From Strobilurus pachycystidiatus (taxonomy: Eukaryota > Basidiomycota > Agaricomycetes > Agaricales > Physalacriaceae): a stretch of 64,000 bases of DNA. This document shows positions 12,865 through 24,387 of the stretch, in pieces. The DNA is taken from the NCBI GenBank assembly GCA_019915135.1, contig JAHLMK010000007.1:1922001-1986000 (forward strand). Reading direction: 5' to 3'. Position 1 is the stretch's first letter. Each line of letters opens with the position of its first letter. The notes below the pieces were generated by a model. It was not told the DNA's origin and made no database searches. It worked only from the letters and a program-made list of their open reading frames with translations. Made by a program: the position numbers and the translations under genes.

Positions 12865-15685
12865 ATGCTACCTAATTCGGACCCGAAAGAGAATCCAACT
12901 ATAAAAGCCATGGACCAACCTCTTCAACTAGAGATCCCCGATTCCACCACTGAGACCGCCACCCCCAAGATGTTACGCCACTTTGATCTTTCTCAAGATC
13001 TCTTCCCTACCCACAACTCCACCATTGCCGTCGGTGTGTACAAGGCTCGCGAACTCAAGCCTGATGTCGCTCTGGACTTCATTGCCTCGGCCAAAGAAAC
13101 TGGGCACATAGGACTGGCCGCTATCTATAACAAGAACAGCACCCTTGCTCATCTCATGGTTGCCACCAACGCGCAAGTCCTCATGCTTGTCAACTTGCGG
13201 GAACACTACTCCGCGAAATCACGCCCAAAAAAGCCTACAGGATGGCAGCTGCTGAAAGACACCATCCTCTCAGACGAGTACCCCAAATACGCGTTCCATA
13301 TGGTCAAACTTGCCCTGGCGCTCCACCACGATCATGGCCTCCGGATCTCCAGAGGCGTTGATCTGCTCTCACTTCACCCGAATCGTCACAGCGTCGACGC
13401 CTTCCTCGAAGCCTTAGGTGGCAAATCGTACGGAGAACACATCTCACCCGATAGTGCACGGAAATTGCTCCAAAATCTGGAGGAAGGACAACGACTGTCA
13501 AGAGACGGTACTGATCGCCTTCTGGCGATGGAGGCATGGGCTGCTTGCCATGCCGCCACCCTACCTCATGTAACAAACTCAACCTCCAAGTGTATTATAT
13601 CAACCGATAACTTCACCGACACGGTAGGTTACCAGTTGCTGTTTAGAACCTCACAGACTGACTCATCTCATAGGAGCTCGATCTCTTGGCTGCAACATTG
13701 CGCGACCAGCTTCTTCTCGCGGAGCTTAAGCCACTCTTCACCAGGAACGAAGTGGCGTCCAATGTCACCGAGAAGAACGGCGAAGTTCAGTTCATCTCTC
13801 AACGTTACAAGACGCGGATTACGAAGTCCTCGCAGAGACAAGTAAGTGCTATCACCGTTGCGCGTTAGTCATTGTTGACGTCTCGACAAGTATGTTCAAA
13901 TCTCGACTACGCAAGGAGGAGAGACCAAAAACGTACAAGGCCGCGTCACTCGAATCAATGGCAAGGAGGCAACCGTCTCCCTCCATAAGCCCTCGGGAAG
14001 TCTCCAGGCCCAGGAGATCATCAGCTTCACGACCTTTGGTCGAGAGGATCCCACGCAGGCGGACAAGCTTCGCTTTCACATCATTCACAAGAGTCTTGAG
14101 GGCTCTGTCACCATCCTCTCCAACCCCTTCATCAAGACCATCTTCCTTGATGCGCCGGACATTAAATGGGAGGACTCCGTGTCCTATCCGCCTTCCGGCA
14201 TTTTGTCTAGTTTGCTGGAGCGCCAGCTCAACACGTCACAGATGAAAGCTGTCGATACTGTCTTGTCTAGCAAAGACGAAGATCGCGTAGCGCTCATACA
14301 CGGTCCTCCGGGAACAGGCAAGACGACTGTGATCGGCGCTGCAGTCTTGGCGCTGACGAAGGGAGACCCTAACCGTACCATATGGCTTGTGGCACAATCC
14401 AACGTTGCCGTCAAGAATATTGCGGAAAAGTTGGCATCACTGGGCTTCCTGGACTTCAAGCTTCTGGTGGCCAAGGAGTTTCATTACGACTGGTCAGTTT
14501 CCCTCTGGGTTCCGGCGCTTCATTCGTGGTAAATTAATTCCCTTGCAGGCATGAACATCTCTACGAAGCTATTTCACTCAATGTGATCCGCTCGGACGAC
14601 TTCCCCACCGACAGTGTTGCGATGTCAAGGCTACTTTTAGGCTCGCGCGTCATGTTGTGTACGCTGAGCATGCTCTCAAACGTCAAATTGGCCCTGGTGG
14701 CTCGACTAGTCCCAGTCGAGACGATAATATTTGACGAAGCCAGTCAGATAGAGATTGGCAACTACTTCCCACCTATCCACCTGTTCCACACAGTCCTGAA
14801 GAAGATGGTTTTCATCGGTGATGATAAGCAGCGTAAGTGGTTCGAGTACTCTGTTCTTTCAGACTCTCATCGATCCATCAGTGGCGCCTCACGGTCAAGG
14901 CGACATTCAACGTCTGAAGAGCATTTTCGAACAGCCTCATCTTCGCAAGAGGGCTATCTTCCTTGATACGCAATGTACGTACCCGAGGCTGGAGTTTGTA
15001 CTCGTAGCTGACTTCATGGCAGATCGCATGCCAAAACCCATAGGCGACTTCATCTCTGCGAACGTATACGACAGCAAACTGGACACCTTCCATCCTGTGA
15101 CGCAGATGGAGAGTTGCCAATTCGTCAATGTGTGTGGCAAAGAACGAAAACAGGGCACAAGCTGGGTTGTAAGTTCAATGGCTCCCGTTCAATTTGTCAG
15201 GATTCTCAACAGTATCTTGCTTGTAGAACGACCGCGAAGCGCAGGCCGTGTGTAAATTGGCGGCGTGGCTAGAAAGTAGAGGAAACAACTACAAGGTCAT
15301 CACGCCCTACGATGCGCAACGGGCGTTGTTGCAAAAGTCGCTCAAGCTTGCCAAGCTAGAATGGGAGAACAAATGCTTCAACGTCGACTCATTCCAAGGT
15401 ACGTATCCACCCATGTCTGAATTCCTGTCACGGACTAAATCTTCCATAGGAAACGAGGAGAGCTATATCATCCTTTCCCTTGTGCGGACGGAACGACTCG
15501 GATTTCTTGAGGATAAGCGACGTATGAACGTCATGCTGACTCGGTGCAAAAGAGGCATGATGATTTGCACGAACAGAGAGTTCCTCGAAGACGTTGCCGA
15601 GGATACCCTGGTTGGTGCATTGGCCCATGAATGGTATGAACAGCTTGGATCGGGCATGTGGACCGAGTTCGAGGAACTTCCATGA
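12865..15685 (+). CDS. UPF1-like superfamily 1 helicase, copy 2
   Basis: Eight exons: 12865-13623, 13674-13841, 13891-14492, 14549-14832, 14882-14974, 15023-15168, 15227-15398, 15450-15685; 819 aa. Motifs: Walker A (HGPPGTGKTTV), motif II (IIFDEASQI), motif III (GDDKQLAPHG), YRMPKPIGDF, motif V near GNEESYIILS and motif VI (NVMLTRCKRG). As in copy 1, the first 250 residues carry no motif I can name with confidence. The exon order matches copy 1, with two internal exons of identical length (93 and 172 nt), so the two genes are paralogs. An in-frame ATG at 12910 is an alternative start. Substrate unknown. Confidence 0.88.
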
Positions 15686-15889
15686 AGGAATACCGCAATA
15701 TATGATACCCTAATAATGACGATATTGGTACTTACATAGTTTGACCTACTTAGAGTAGATAGTTTGACCTACATACATGGATCCAGAGGTGGCAACTCGA
15801 GCCATGGATGGCTGTGCTATGTGTGAATGTTGGAAATTGATTAGATTTGCCAAATATAGTCAGCCCCCAATTCTCTCCTTCTCACCATC

Positions 15890-16789
15890 ATGTCCTCCAG
15901 CCAAGCCTCGTCGTCGAAGGCCTCGCCCTCTGTACCGGACGATGTCGAAAGGCTTCTCAGCCGCGAGGCGAACGCTTTCCAGCGCGAAGTTGAGGTCGAA
16001 CGCATACTGAAGGCATTTAAACTGAAGTACGCTGTCATGCCACTTCATGCATGTGTTGGTAGCTGACCTCGCAATCCCAGTCCCTATGAAATTTTAGACT
16101 TAGATGAGACTGCAACTGCTGACGATATCAAGAAGAAATACCGCCAACTTTCTCTATGTGCGTCCATCGTCGCTTCTGTCTCTGCCACCGCTGCTCATAC
16201 ATACAACCCTGCCTCTCAGTCATACATCCGGACAAGACACCCCACCCCCGCGCACCCGAAGCATTCGATATTCTCAAGAAGGTCCGCATCTCTGGCCTCA
16301 TCGATGTCTCCTTGAATAAGCTCAACCCCTCCTAGGCAGAATCAGAAGTATCCGACAAGGCCAAACGGGAAGAACTCGACGCTGTCATCAAGCAAGCCCG
16401 CATCCTGGTCCTCAAAGGCCTGAATCCGCCTCTTCCCGCCTCCACGCCCGACAACGACCCCGCGCTCAAGGGCCTCGTGCCGACTTTCAGACTACAGGTC
16501 CGTGCACAGTCGAAGGAGCTCCTCATCGACGAAGAGGTCCGAAGGCGGAAGGCGATCAAGATGAACCTGGCCAACGAAGGTCTCGAGGCGCGCAAGAAGG
16601 ACGAGGAGGTTGCCTCCAGGAAGCGGAAGGTAGAGGAGGACAAACAATGGGAAGGTGAGCTAGTCTACCCCAACCCTCTCTTCCAAGTCTAACCCGACTT
16701 CAGAGGGAAGAGACACTCGAGTGGATAGTTGGCGCGACTTTGCTAAAGGCAAGAAGAAGAAGAAGACAAAGGTCGCCATCCTCGGATGA
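15890..16789 (+). CDS. spf31: J-domain protein of the DNAJC8/Spf31 family
   Basis: Small nuclear J-protein; the fission yeast homolog Spf31 and human DNAJC8 are found with splicing factors. Five exons: 15890-16026, 16081-16157, 16220-16281, 16336-16654, 16704-16789. The J-domain covers about residues 45-110, with NPYEILDLDE, KKKYRQLSLFIHPDK and a His-Pro-Asp tripeptide. The C-terminal half is a charged helix (RRRKAIKMNLANEGLEARKK), and a basic tail with a run of five lysines could act as a nuclear localisation signal. The stop is 46 bp from the convergent phosphatase gene. Confidence 0.9.
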
Positions 16790-16835
16790 TGTACATATTA
16801 GGTTACATAGACGCAAATAAGTATACAGCTGCTGT

Positions 16836-18166
16836 CTAAGAGAATTTGCCAATCACTTGTCGTGTCTCGTCAGACAGGACGTCTTCTCTCTCGGCGTAGA
16901 GCGCGCTGACAACTTCTCGCTCTTCCCACTTTTGTTCCTCAGGCTTGTCTGCCTTTCCAATCGGCTCCAAGGTGTAATGAATGGACAAGGCTGATAAAAC
17001 GCCGCCGTACGCACGCGAAATGCCTAGGGGAGATCAATTCTCAATACGCCCGCGGAGAGGACAGGACCTACCAGTGTCTATGATGATGATTTTGCCGCCA
17101 CATCGCGAGGTGATATTCTCGAAATCTGGAGTATGGCCCATGATCATGCGACGCGTGCCAGTCTTCTCCAAGACGCTCTCTACGTCTTTGCAGACCTTTT
17201 CTTCAGTATCTTGAGCCCATCCGCGGTACCAGAGCGGACCATTGGCACCGTACAATTCAATTTCTTCTTTGGTTGCATCTGTGTGTGATTGAGATTAGCA
17301 GTAACTCTGCCTGGCAAGGAAAGACAAGTACCTTTGGGTAAGCCGACATAAGGACCAGGTGGGTGGGGTGGTAGTGGCTTCCGGGTTTGCAGTTTCTTCA
17401 GAAGAGAGTCCGAAAGATCGTTAATTTTGGTGGGGAAAGGCGACAAGTTAGAATACGAGGGTGACAGTCCACCATGTACGAATGAGATGGCGGAATGAGA
17501 GAGTGGACCAGGACGGAAGGCAGAGGATGGGTAAGGCGTATTCGGAGGACCGAGAGCAGGATGCAAAGGCAAGCGCGAGGCGGTGGTGTAGTTCGCAGCC
17601 CAAGACCGCCCAATGAGTCCGTTTGATATCATTTCTTGACGCGCCTCCACCGTGCCAAAGGTCTTGATCTCACTCGGGTAGACATAACGCCAGTCCCCAA
17701 TAGCGTTCATCCACTCGTGGTTGCCAAGATGAGACAGCACAACGCCACCAGTGGCCTGAGCCTGTTCCCGCAACGTGTCCATGTATGTAAAGAGCTTGAT
17801 AGTGTCATCGCCTCTGCGTTCAATTCAGTCTCGCGACGACGCGTATTCGCCGAATGCCAGTCACCTATCGATGATGTCTCCCGTCTGCACGAAGAAATCC
17901 ACGTCGCCCGACCAAGCGCCCTTGTCGTCAATGACACCCGAGAATTGCAGTACTTTGCGCGCATTCGGGAAGTCTCCGTGCAGGTCTCCCACCGCTACAA
18001 TATGACGCGCAAATGGCTTGGGCTCGTATGACTGCGGGATGTGTATTGGGACTTGCCCGGGGTGGAGAAGTTGCGAGTACGAGAACAACTTGGCGGCGAC
18101 ATCGAATCGGAAGACGCAATACGCGCCCAGGGCGACCAAGAGGAGAGTAAAGAGACGGGGTGCCAT
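16836..18166 (-). CDS. Membrane-anchored PPP-family (Shewanella-like) phosphatase
   Basis: Calcineurin-like metallophosphatase. Four exons: 18166-17865, 17813-17332, 17278-17072, 17023-16836; 392 aa. Metal-binding motifs are all present: GDLHGD, GDIIDRGDD, LGNHEW and the histidine in FVHGG, plus MGHTPDFE further on. An N-terminal hydrophobic stretch (LFTLLLVALGAYCVF) looks like a signal anchor, so the enzyme probably faces the secretory lumen or is tethered to a membrane. Bacterial-like PPP phosphatases of this kind occur in fungi and plants. The protein substrate is not predictable. Confidence 0.88.
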
Positions 18167-19027
18167 TTCACGGAGACCAGTTCGCCCTGCAACGAATCAA
18201 ATAGCAGGGCTGCAGGCGGTGTCGAGAGCAATGATGGTGGTGGTGAGGAGGTAACCCAGAAACGGCAATATTCTTGGGTGCATACGATCCTGGTTTCAGT
18301 CTTTACAGCTGTCCGAAGTGCTAGTTGAAACAACGGGGCCATAGTGTATCAGAGATAGATTCATATGGATATACGGCGCTTTGAAGTCTATTACGCCACG
18401 CCTCATCTCAGTTGCCAAGCCTGAAGATGCCCGCAGTGTCCGCCTCGTGGGACCGCGAGGTATCTCGGAGTCAGTCTTTACGATATAGAAGAGCACGGTA
18501 TAAGAGGCGGGAATTCTCTTACTCGGCACGTCCAATCTTCTGCAGATACTTGGCTTCTCTGGTCCTTGAATTCACCTTTACCAAAGGATGGCACCAACAA
18601 TGTTTGATCTCCTTATGCAGTGTCTGTCTGGCTTGACATTCCTCGCCGCGTCGTCTGCAATTGTAGTACCCTCTCATGATGGCGCCACGGTGTCGGTGTC
18701 GTCTAGAGACGCGGTACATGAGAAATCGAGTATTCGCGAAGAGCCAAAGGTCAGACTCAATAATACAGGGTGTTGCAGAACCGAACTCATGTTCAGGTCA
18801 GAGAGCAGGAAGAATGGAGGCTAGAGGCAGCTTTCTACCACTCGAAGACAAGGAAGTGTGTTGGAGAGATTCCGAGTGTACATTGTCAATGTAGACCGGG
18901 GCAAGTGCTGCAAAAGTACCGAATGACGAGGTTCACGGTACCGATCGAAAAGCCAGAAGTCAAATTGTACACTCTGTTTGTTACCCCCATGTTGCTTTAC
19001 TGTCGATACCCTCCATAACGCGCATAA
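18167..19027. other. Intergenic region, no gene recognised
   Basis: The 861 bp between two divergent start codons (phosphatase and RAD2) contain only short overlapping open frames without motifs. They presumably hold both promoters. Confidence 0.5.
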
Positions 19028-22000
19028 ATGGGTGTCAAATCGCTATGGGACCTTCTGACACCCGTCGGACGCCCAGTCATGTACGCGAATCCATGCCTGC
19101 GCCCTTCAGCGGCTCACTGCTCGTTCCAGGCTGGAGACAATGGAGGGCAAGACCATGGCCATAGATTCCAGTATCTGGATATACCAGTTCCAAGCGACGA
19201 TGAGAGCAAAGGACGGCCAGGTCCTCACGAACGCGCATGTTCTGGGCTTTCTCCGTCGCATCTGCAAACTCATGTTCTACGGGATGAAGCCCGTCTTTGT
19301 CTTTGACGGAGGAGCGCCGGATCTGAAGAGGAATACTCTCGTGCGTGTTCCCTCTGCCATGTGCGCATCTGTCAAACTGGACCATTCTTCGTAGAGGCAG
19401 CGAAGGGAGAAGAAGAGCGGTGCCGCCGAAAGCCATGCAAAATTAGCTCAAAAGCTGCTGGCTGCTCAGATGAGACGCGAAGCCTTGAATCACGTTAACT
19501 CAGGCTCCAAGTGAGGCCGCTCAGTATCACAGATCTGGCTTGCCACTGACAACTGCCAGAACACATAAGGACAAGGGCAAGGATCGTGATGGACCAGTCG
19601 TGTTGGATGATGACACCGTTTATCTCGAAGATATAGACTCGACCATACCTAAATCCAGTCCTCGAAAGCCGGTCTCTGATGCCTCCCCATCCAAACCCAA
19701 GAGGGGAAAATTCTACGACCATGATCCTTACCGACTCCCTGAAGTCGACGTTGAACAGCGTCTTGCTCAGGCTGCGCGCTCCAACGTTCCCGATCCACGT
19801 CTCGCAACAGAGGAAGAGCTCCGCTCCTTCATCGAAGATATGCGGCCGGAGGATTTCGATGTCACTTCGCCCGCATTTCTGGAACTACCCACCGAAGTCC
19901 AATACGAAATCATAGGTGATCTTCGCCTCAAGTCGCGTCAGACTTCATACACCCGTCTGCAGCAAATGCTGAGATCGGCTCCTACGCCTCTGGACTTCTC
20001 CAAACAACAGATCAAGAACCTTCGTCAGAGAAACACGCTGACGCAGCAATTGCTGGCGACGACTGACAGCATCGGAAAGGCTCATATATCCATCCCTGTC
20101 CGGATTGCGAGCGAGAGGAACAAAGAGTATGTTCTCATGAAAAATGAGGGCGAAGGCGGTGGTTGGATCCTGGGTATTCGTGACGACGGCACACAGGAGA
20201 AACCGATCGTTCTTGACCATGAGGTCGAGGAGGCACAGCAACGCGCCGCGGCGGGTCTCGATGATGACGACGACGAAGATGAGGAGATGGAAGAGGTTTC
20301 AATGTGGCTATCATCTTATTCTTCGCATAACTGTGTGCTCATTATGCAGACCAGTGACCGCTTCATATGATCCCGACCTGAGAGAACTTCATAGAGAAAA
20401 CGCCGTGTCCGCCGTAGAGCAGCGCTCCGAGCCTGTTCGAAAACCGTCGTCTCGTCCTCTGTTCTTGCATGACGACTCTGACTCGGACGGTCAGAACTCG
20501 GAAGACGAACGGGTCGCCATTGCCATACAGCGCTCGCTCGATGACCGACCCCAGCCCAGGTCACCATCGTTGGACTCGTCTCTTCATGACTTGTACGCCA
20601 TGCCCGATCATAACGACTTCGATGACAATCGATCCGCCTCGACGTCAAAGGCTAACGTCAAGTACACACCCCACACGCCACCGCGCCCAGCGAGTCCGGA
20701 CAGATATTCTCCCACCCCCTTCGGGACCGTGCTTTCATTTGCCAACACTACGCCATCTCGTCAGTATACGCCCACACCAGCTCGCCCGACTTCCGCACTG
20801 AAGCAGACCGGCTCATCAATGTTTGGTGCGCCAGTCTTGCTTGCAACATCCGCTCCTACGTCGCGTAAGACTCCGGCGCATCCACCGTCTCCAGTCCCTT
20901 CATCCTCTCATCCACATGCCCGTCAGACTCATGCACCGAGTATGCCGGTATCCACATTCATGAAAAAACTGGATCCCGTTCCTCCAGAACAGTCACTTTC
21001 ACCCCACCTCAGCCCGCGAAGGGATGAAGGGATGGTGCATACAGATTCTGTCGGCTCCCGTACCGCACCCCAGGCAGATTCACTAGCCCCAAGACTAGAT
21101 GGGCCCTTGCCTCCATCATCACTTGTCTCGAAAGAAAGCGAACAGGAACTCTACAATCATGCGCGGTCCCCCTCTCCCGAACTTGAGTATGTGGACAATG
21201 CAATTACCCACGTCTCAGATTCCTCTCCGCACATCCCAGGTACTCCAAGCACACGCTCAGTGTCGCCGGCCATCCCTGCGCGTGTCTCAGAGCCTCTATT
21301 CATTGATGACCGGGACTTCCAAGACACAAGGAGGCCTTCGCCTGTCGTTGTGTTAGATCCAGGCACGACCTTTGAAGGCGCCTCGTCCACAAGTCGCGCT
21401 GTCTCGCCAGAAAGGCCTCCGGCTGTTGCCGAGGAAGAGGCCGATTGGGACGCAGCGCAGGAGATGAATCCAGACGCCGAGGAGGGTGAGTTCGCACGCT
21501 TCATATCAGGAGTCAAAGGACGCGACCTAGCGGACGTACGTAAGGAAATCGACGAAGAGATTATGTCCCTCAATAAGCAAAGAACCGCTGCGATGCGCGA
21601 CGCGGAGGATATATCACAACAGATGATACATCAGATCATGGTATGTACTTCTGAATGTGGCGCGATGCTGAGTATCGACTGACCGAATTGTAGACGATGC
21701 TACGTTTGTTTGGGATACCATACATCACTGCGCCGATGGAAGCTGAGGCTCAGTGCGCCGAGCTCGTTCTCTTGGGCCTTGTGGATGGCATTATCACCGA
21801 TGATTCTGACGTGTTTCTGTTTGGAGGAGAGCGCGTCTTCAAGAATATGTTCAACCAGTCCAAGACAGTGGAGTGTTTTCTCTCCGCGGACCTGACCCGC
21901 GAACTTGGTCTGGACCGAGGCACGCTTGTGAGGCTGGCCTATCTTTTGGGGAGTGATTATGTCGACGGTCTGCCGGGCGTAGGGCCTGTTGTTGCCATGG

Positions 22001-23040
22001 AGTTGCTGAAGGAATTCCCGGGAGACGATGGGCTGCACAAATTCAAGGATTGGTGGATCAAGGTTCAGACAGGTAAAGATCGCGAGGAAGACACTAGTGC
22101 AAATTTCCGAAGAAGATTCGTATGTGCTGATATTACTGGTAACTATAGAACTAACCTTCATTTGTAGAAAAAGAAGTTCAAGGATTTGTATCTTTCAAGT
22201 GATTGGCCGAACCCGTCTGTTGTCAGTGCCCGGTTTTGATGTCATTAGCTGTTAACTGATGTTGCCCATCAGAGGGATGCTTATTACCACCCTGCTGTCG
22301 ACGACTCGGAAGAGCCATTCAAGTGGGGATTCCCAGACCTTGATGGGTTGCGTGGGTCTGTATCACCTCGCAGTAATTGACAGAGGAACCACCCTGATCT
22401 GCATTTCTCGCTAGATTTTTCTACGAAGAGTTAGGATGGGGCCAAAGCAAGGTCGACGATCTCCTCGTGCCCATCATACAGAAATCTCGCAAGCGTGGTC
22501 AGGTACGGTGACTTACCGCCTATCACAATGACGCAAAGCGTTGATTTTGACTGCCAGGCCGCGGCGATGAACCAACAAGGGAGTCTGAATGGGTTCTTCG
22601 ACATTTCTGGCGGAAATGGGACTCTGGCGCCGCGTCGGCGTCAGGCGTACGCAAGCAAGCGACTGCAACAAGTTGTATCCGACTTTCGAAAGAAGAGGAA
22701 GGCTGCGTTGGATGGGTCTGATAATGATGAATCGGATGAAGGTGAACAGCCGAAGGCGGCGCCTCCGAAAAAGAAGAAGGCCAAGAAGATTGATGATAAT
22801 ATTACGACGGATGCGCCAACGGCACGAGGGCGAGGAAGAGGACGTGGTCGCGCGCGCGGTCGTGGGCGTCGTTCTGCTGGTACGCGTACGTCAAGGGAGA
22901 AAGACGCACGATCCTCTGGCTCTGGATCAGATGATCATGGGGATGACTTTGGAGATGGAACTGTGAATGTGGAGGTTCCTTTGTCTGTGGAACTACGTCC
23001 CAGACCTAAACCTAAACCATTGTATAATAGTTTGACATAA
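19028..23040 (+). CDS. RAD2: DNA repair endonuclease RAD2/XPG
   Basis: Structure-specific nuclease that makes the 3' incision in nucleotide excision repair. Ten exons: 19028-19080, 19130-19340, 19395-19510, 19560-20303, 20350-21640, 21694-22119, 22168-22221, 22273-22355, 22415-22502, 22558-23040; 1182 aa. The N-terminal XPG domain starts MGVKSLWDLL and contains AIDSSIWIYQF and FVFDGGAPDLKR. A long acidic Ser/Pro-rich spacer follows. The internal XPG domain carries TAPMEAEAQCAELV, ITDDSDVFLFGG and the helix-hairpin-helix LLGSDYVDGLPGVGPV. Near the C-terminus, QGSLNGFF fits a PCNA-interacting PIP box, followed by basic and RGRGRG-rich nuclear segments. The donors at 22356 and 20304 are weak and could be mis-set. 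Confidence 0.93.
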
Positions 23041-23352
23041 CTACAAGTTCGTCTCCCAGATACTTCGTGTTCGTGGAATTGGAACCTCCAAGAGCAAATC
23101 ACTCATTCAATTGCCATTTGCCAGCGAGATCTGAACCATCGACTTTTGATTTGGCTTTGTTTTCACTACCACTGAAATCTTATTGCTTCTTTGAGTGCGC
23201 CATCTAGAGTCTAGACAATGAAGTTCTCTGCTGAATGTGTTTAAAAATGAAATAACAAACCAATGAAGGTCCAAGGAGTCAAGGACCATGAACAATGAAC
23301 ATTGAAGGTCGACTCTCTTTTTGCGAGAAAAAAGAGACACTCAGGCGCTCCA
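23041..23352. other. Intergenic region between RAD2 and the tRNA
   Basis: About 310 bp of AT-rich sequence downstream of RAD2; no feature seen besides the tRNA that follows. Confidence 0.4.
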
Positions 23353-23432
23353 TAGCAGCAACTTGTTTCGATCAAGTGACCTCGGGGTTCCAGAGATATG
23401 GGCCCCGCGCGCTACCACTGCGCCATGCTGCT
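23353..23432 (-). tRNA. Initiator tRNA-Met (CAU) with an 8-nt intron
   Basis: The 80-nt sequence folds as a complete cloverleaf: acceptor AGCAGCA/TGCTGCT with discriminator A, D-arm GCGC/GCGC, anticodon stem CGGGG/CCCCG with loop CCCATAA, and T-stem ACTTG/CAAGT. Two hallmarks make it the initiator: the A1:U72 first pair and the T-loop ATCGAAA instead of TTCRA. Removing 8 nt (TCTCTGGA) after position 37 is needed to restore a 7-nt anticodon loop; the mature length is then 72 nt, as usual for eukaryotic initiators. Confidence 0.93.
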
Positions 23433-23623
23433 GTGCTAAAAGTATAAACCCACGATTGGGATCTGACGACTAGCGGAGATGTCCTAATGCGGACCGCTTG
23501 GATCAATTTGGGAAGCTGCGTCACGTGTGACAGCGTCACATTATTGCCAGCTGAATCTTTACATGAATTGATTGTTCGAACGCGGTAAGAATATTGTACT
23601 GTAATGCGAGGGTTCTAATCTGT

Positions 23624-24173
23624 TTACTCTTCGCTTTCCTCCTCTTCTTGCCTAGCCTGAGGGAATAGGTCAATAAACAGAGCGTGGGTTGACATCGGAA
23701 ATGGTGGACCTTGTTCTCATCGAGTCCACCGAGCTCGGTGACAAGACCGGAGAAGGGATACTGTCGGTGTACAACTGGGGATTCCGGAACCAGTGTGTAG
23801 TTGACAAAGAAGCCAAATCCTACAAAGGCCAGGACGGCATAGGAGAGCCGACGGAGGGCAATGTGAGGCGCAATGACGGGTATATCTGGGCCCCACATGG
23901 AGTACAGCTCGTCGTATTCGTGCACCTGGCGGCAAAGAATCGGTCATTGAGTGACAAGACAGTGAGAAAGAGACGAACCGGATCGCCAATGTTTCGGCGC
24001 AGCAGCGGGTCGTCCCAGCCGAAGGGAGTGAGGTGCTGCCTGGAGACGCTGGGGACATCGGGATAGGACTCTTCTGTATCCTCAGGCGGGGCGGAGCTGG
24101 CATAGCGGCGGGCAGCGGGGAGGGGCCTGGCGGCGGCGACGGCGCGAGCAGCACGCCGTGCAATGAAGGACAT
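23624..24173 (-). CDS. NDUFB8: Complex I subunit NDUFB8 (ASHI)
   Basis: Accessory membrane-arm subunit of mitochondrial NADH:ubiquinone oxidoreductase. Three exons, 24173-23979, 23925-23710 and 23656-23624, give 147 aa. The N-terminus is Arg/Ala-rich without acidic residues (ARRAARAVAAARPLPAARR), a typical mitochondrial presequence. Then come the conserved FGWDDPLLRRNIGDPVHEYDEL and WGPDIP segments, one transmembrane helix (LSYAVLAFVGFGFFVNYTLV) and the motif RQYPFSGLVTELGG. The last exon encodes only ten residues (ARQEEEESEE) plus the stop. Confidence 0.92.
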
Positions 24174-24387
24174 GGTGGTCGGGTAGGAGCGTGAGAATGC
24201 GCACGTGGGCAGCGGCGACCACTGGCGTCTGGCGGACCCTTTCCGATGATGGCTTTCCAGAAACGACGGCCATCATGGGATGAGCGAACCGGATAATCGA
24301 ACCTAATCGAACCTGGTATTTCGCGAGATCAAGATTCAAGTCGCTTATATACTGAGTCGTCATTTCATAACCACCCTCCCCCCTCCC
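24174..24387. promoter_or_regulatory. Divergent promoter region, NDUFB8 / methyltransferase
   Basis: The 214 bp between two opposite start codons must hold both promoters. No named element is visible. Confidence 0.5.

Noticed and set aside
13304..13582. Antisense frame inside helicase copy 2
   Set aside because: It overlaps a well-supported exon and has no motif.
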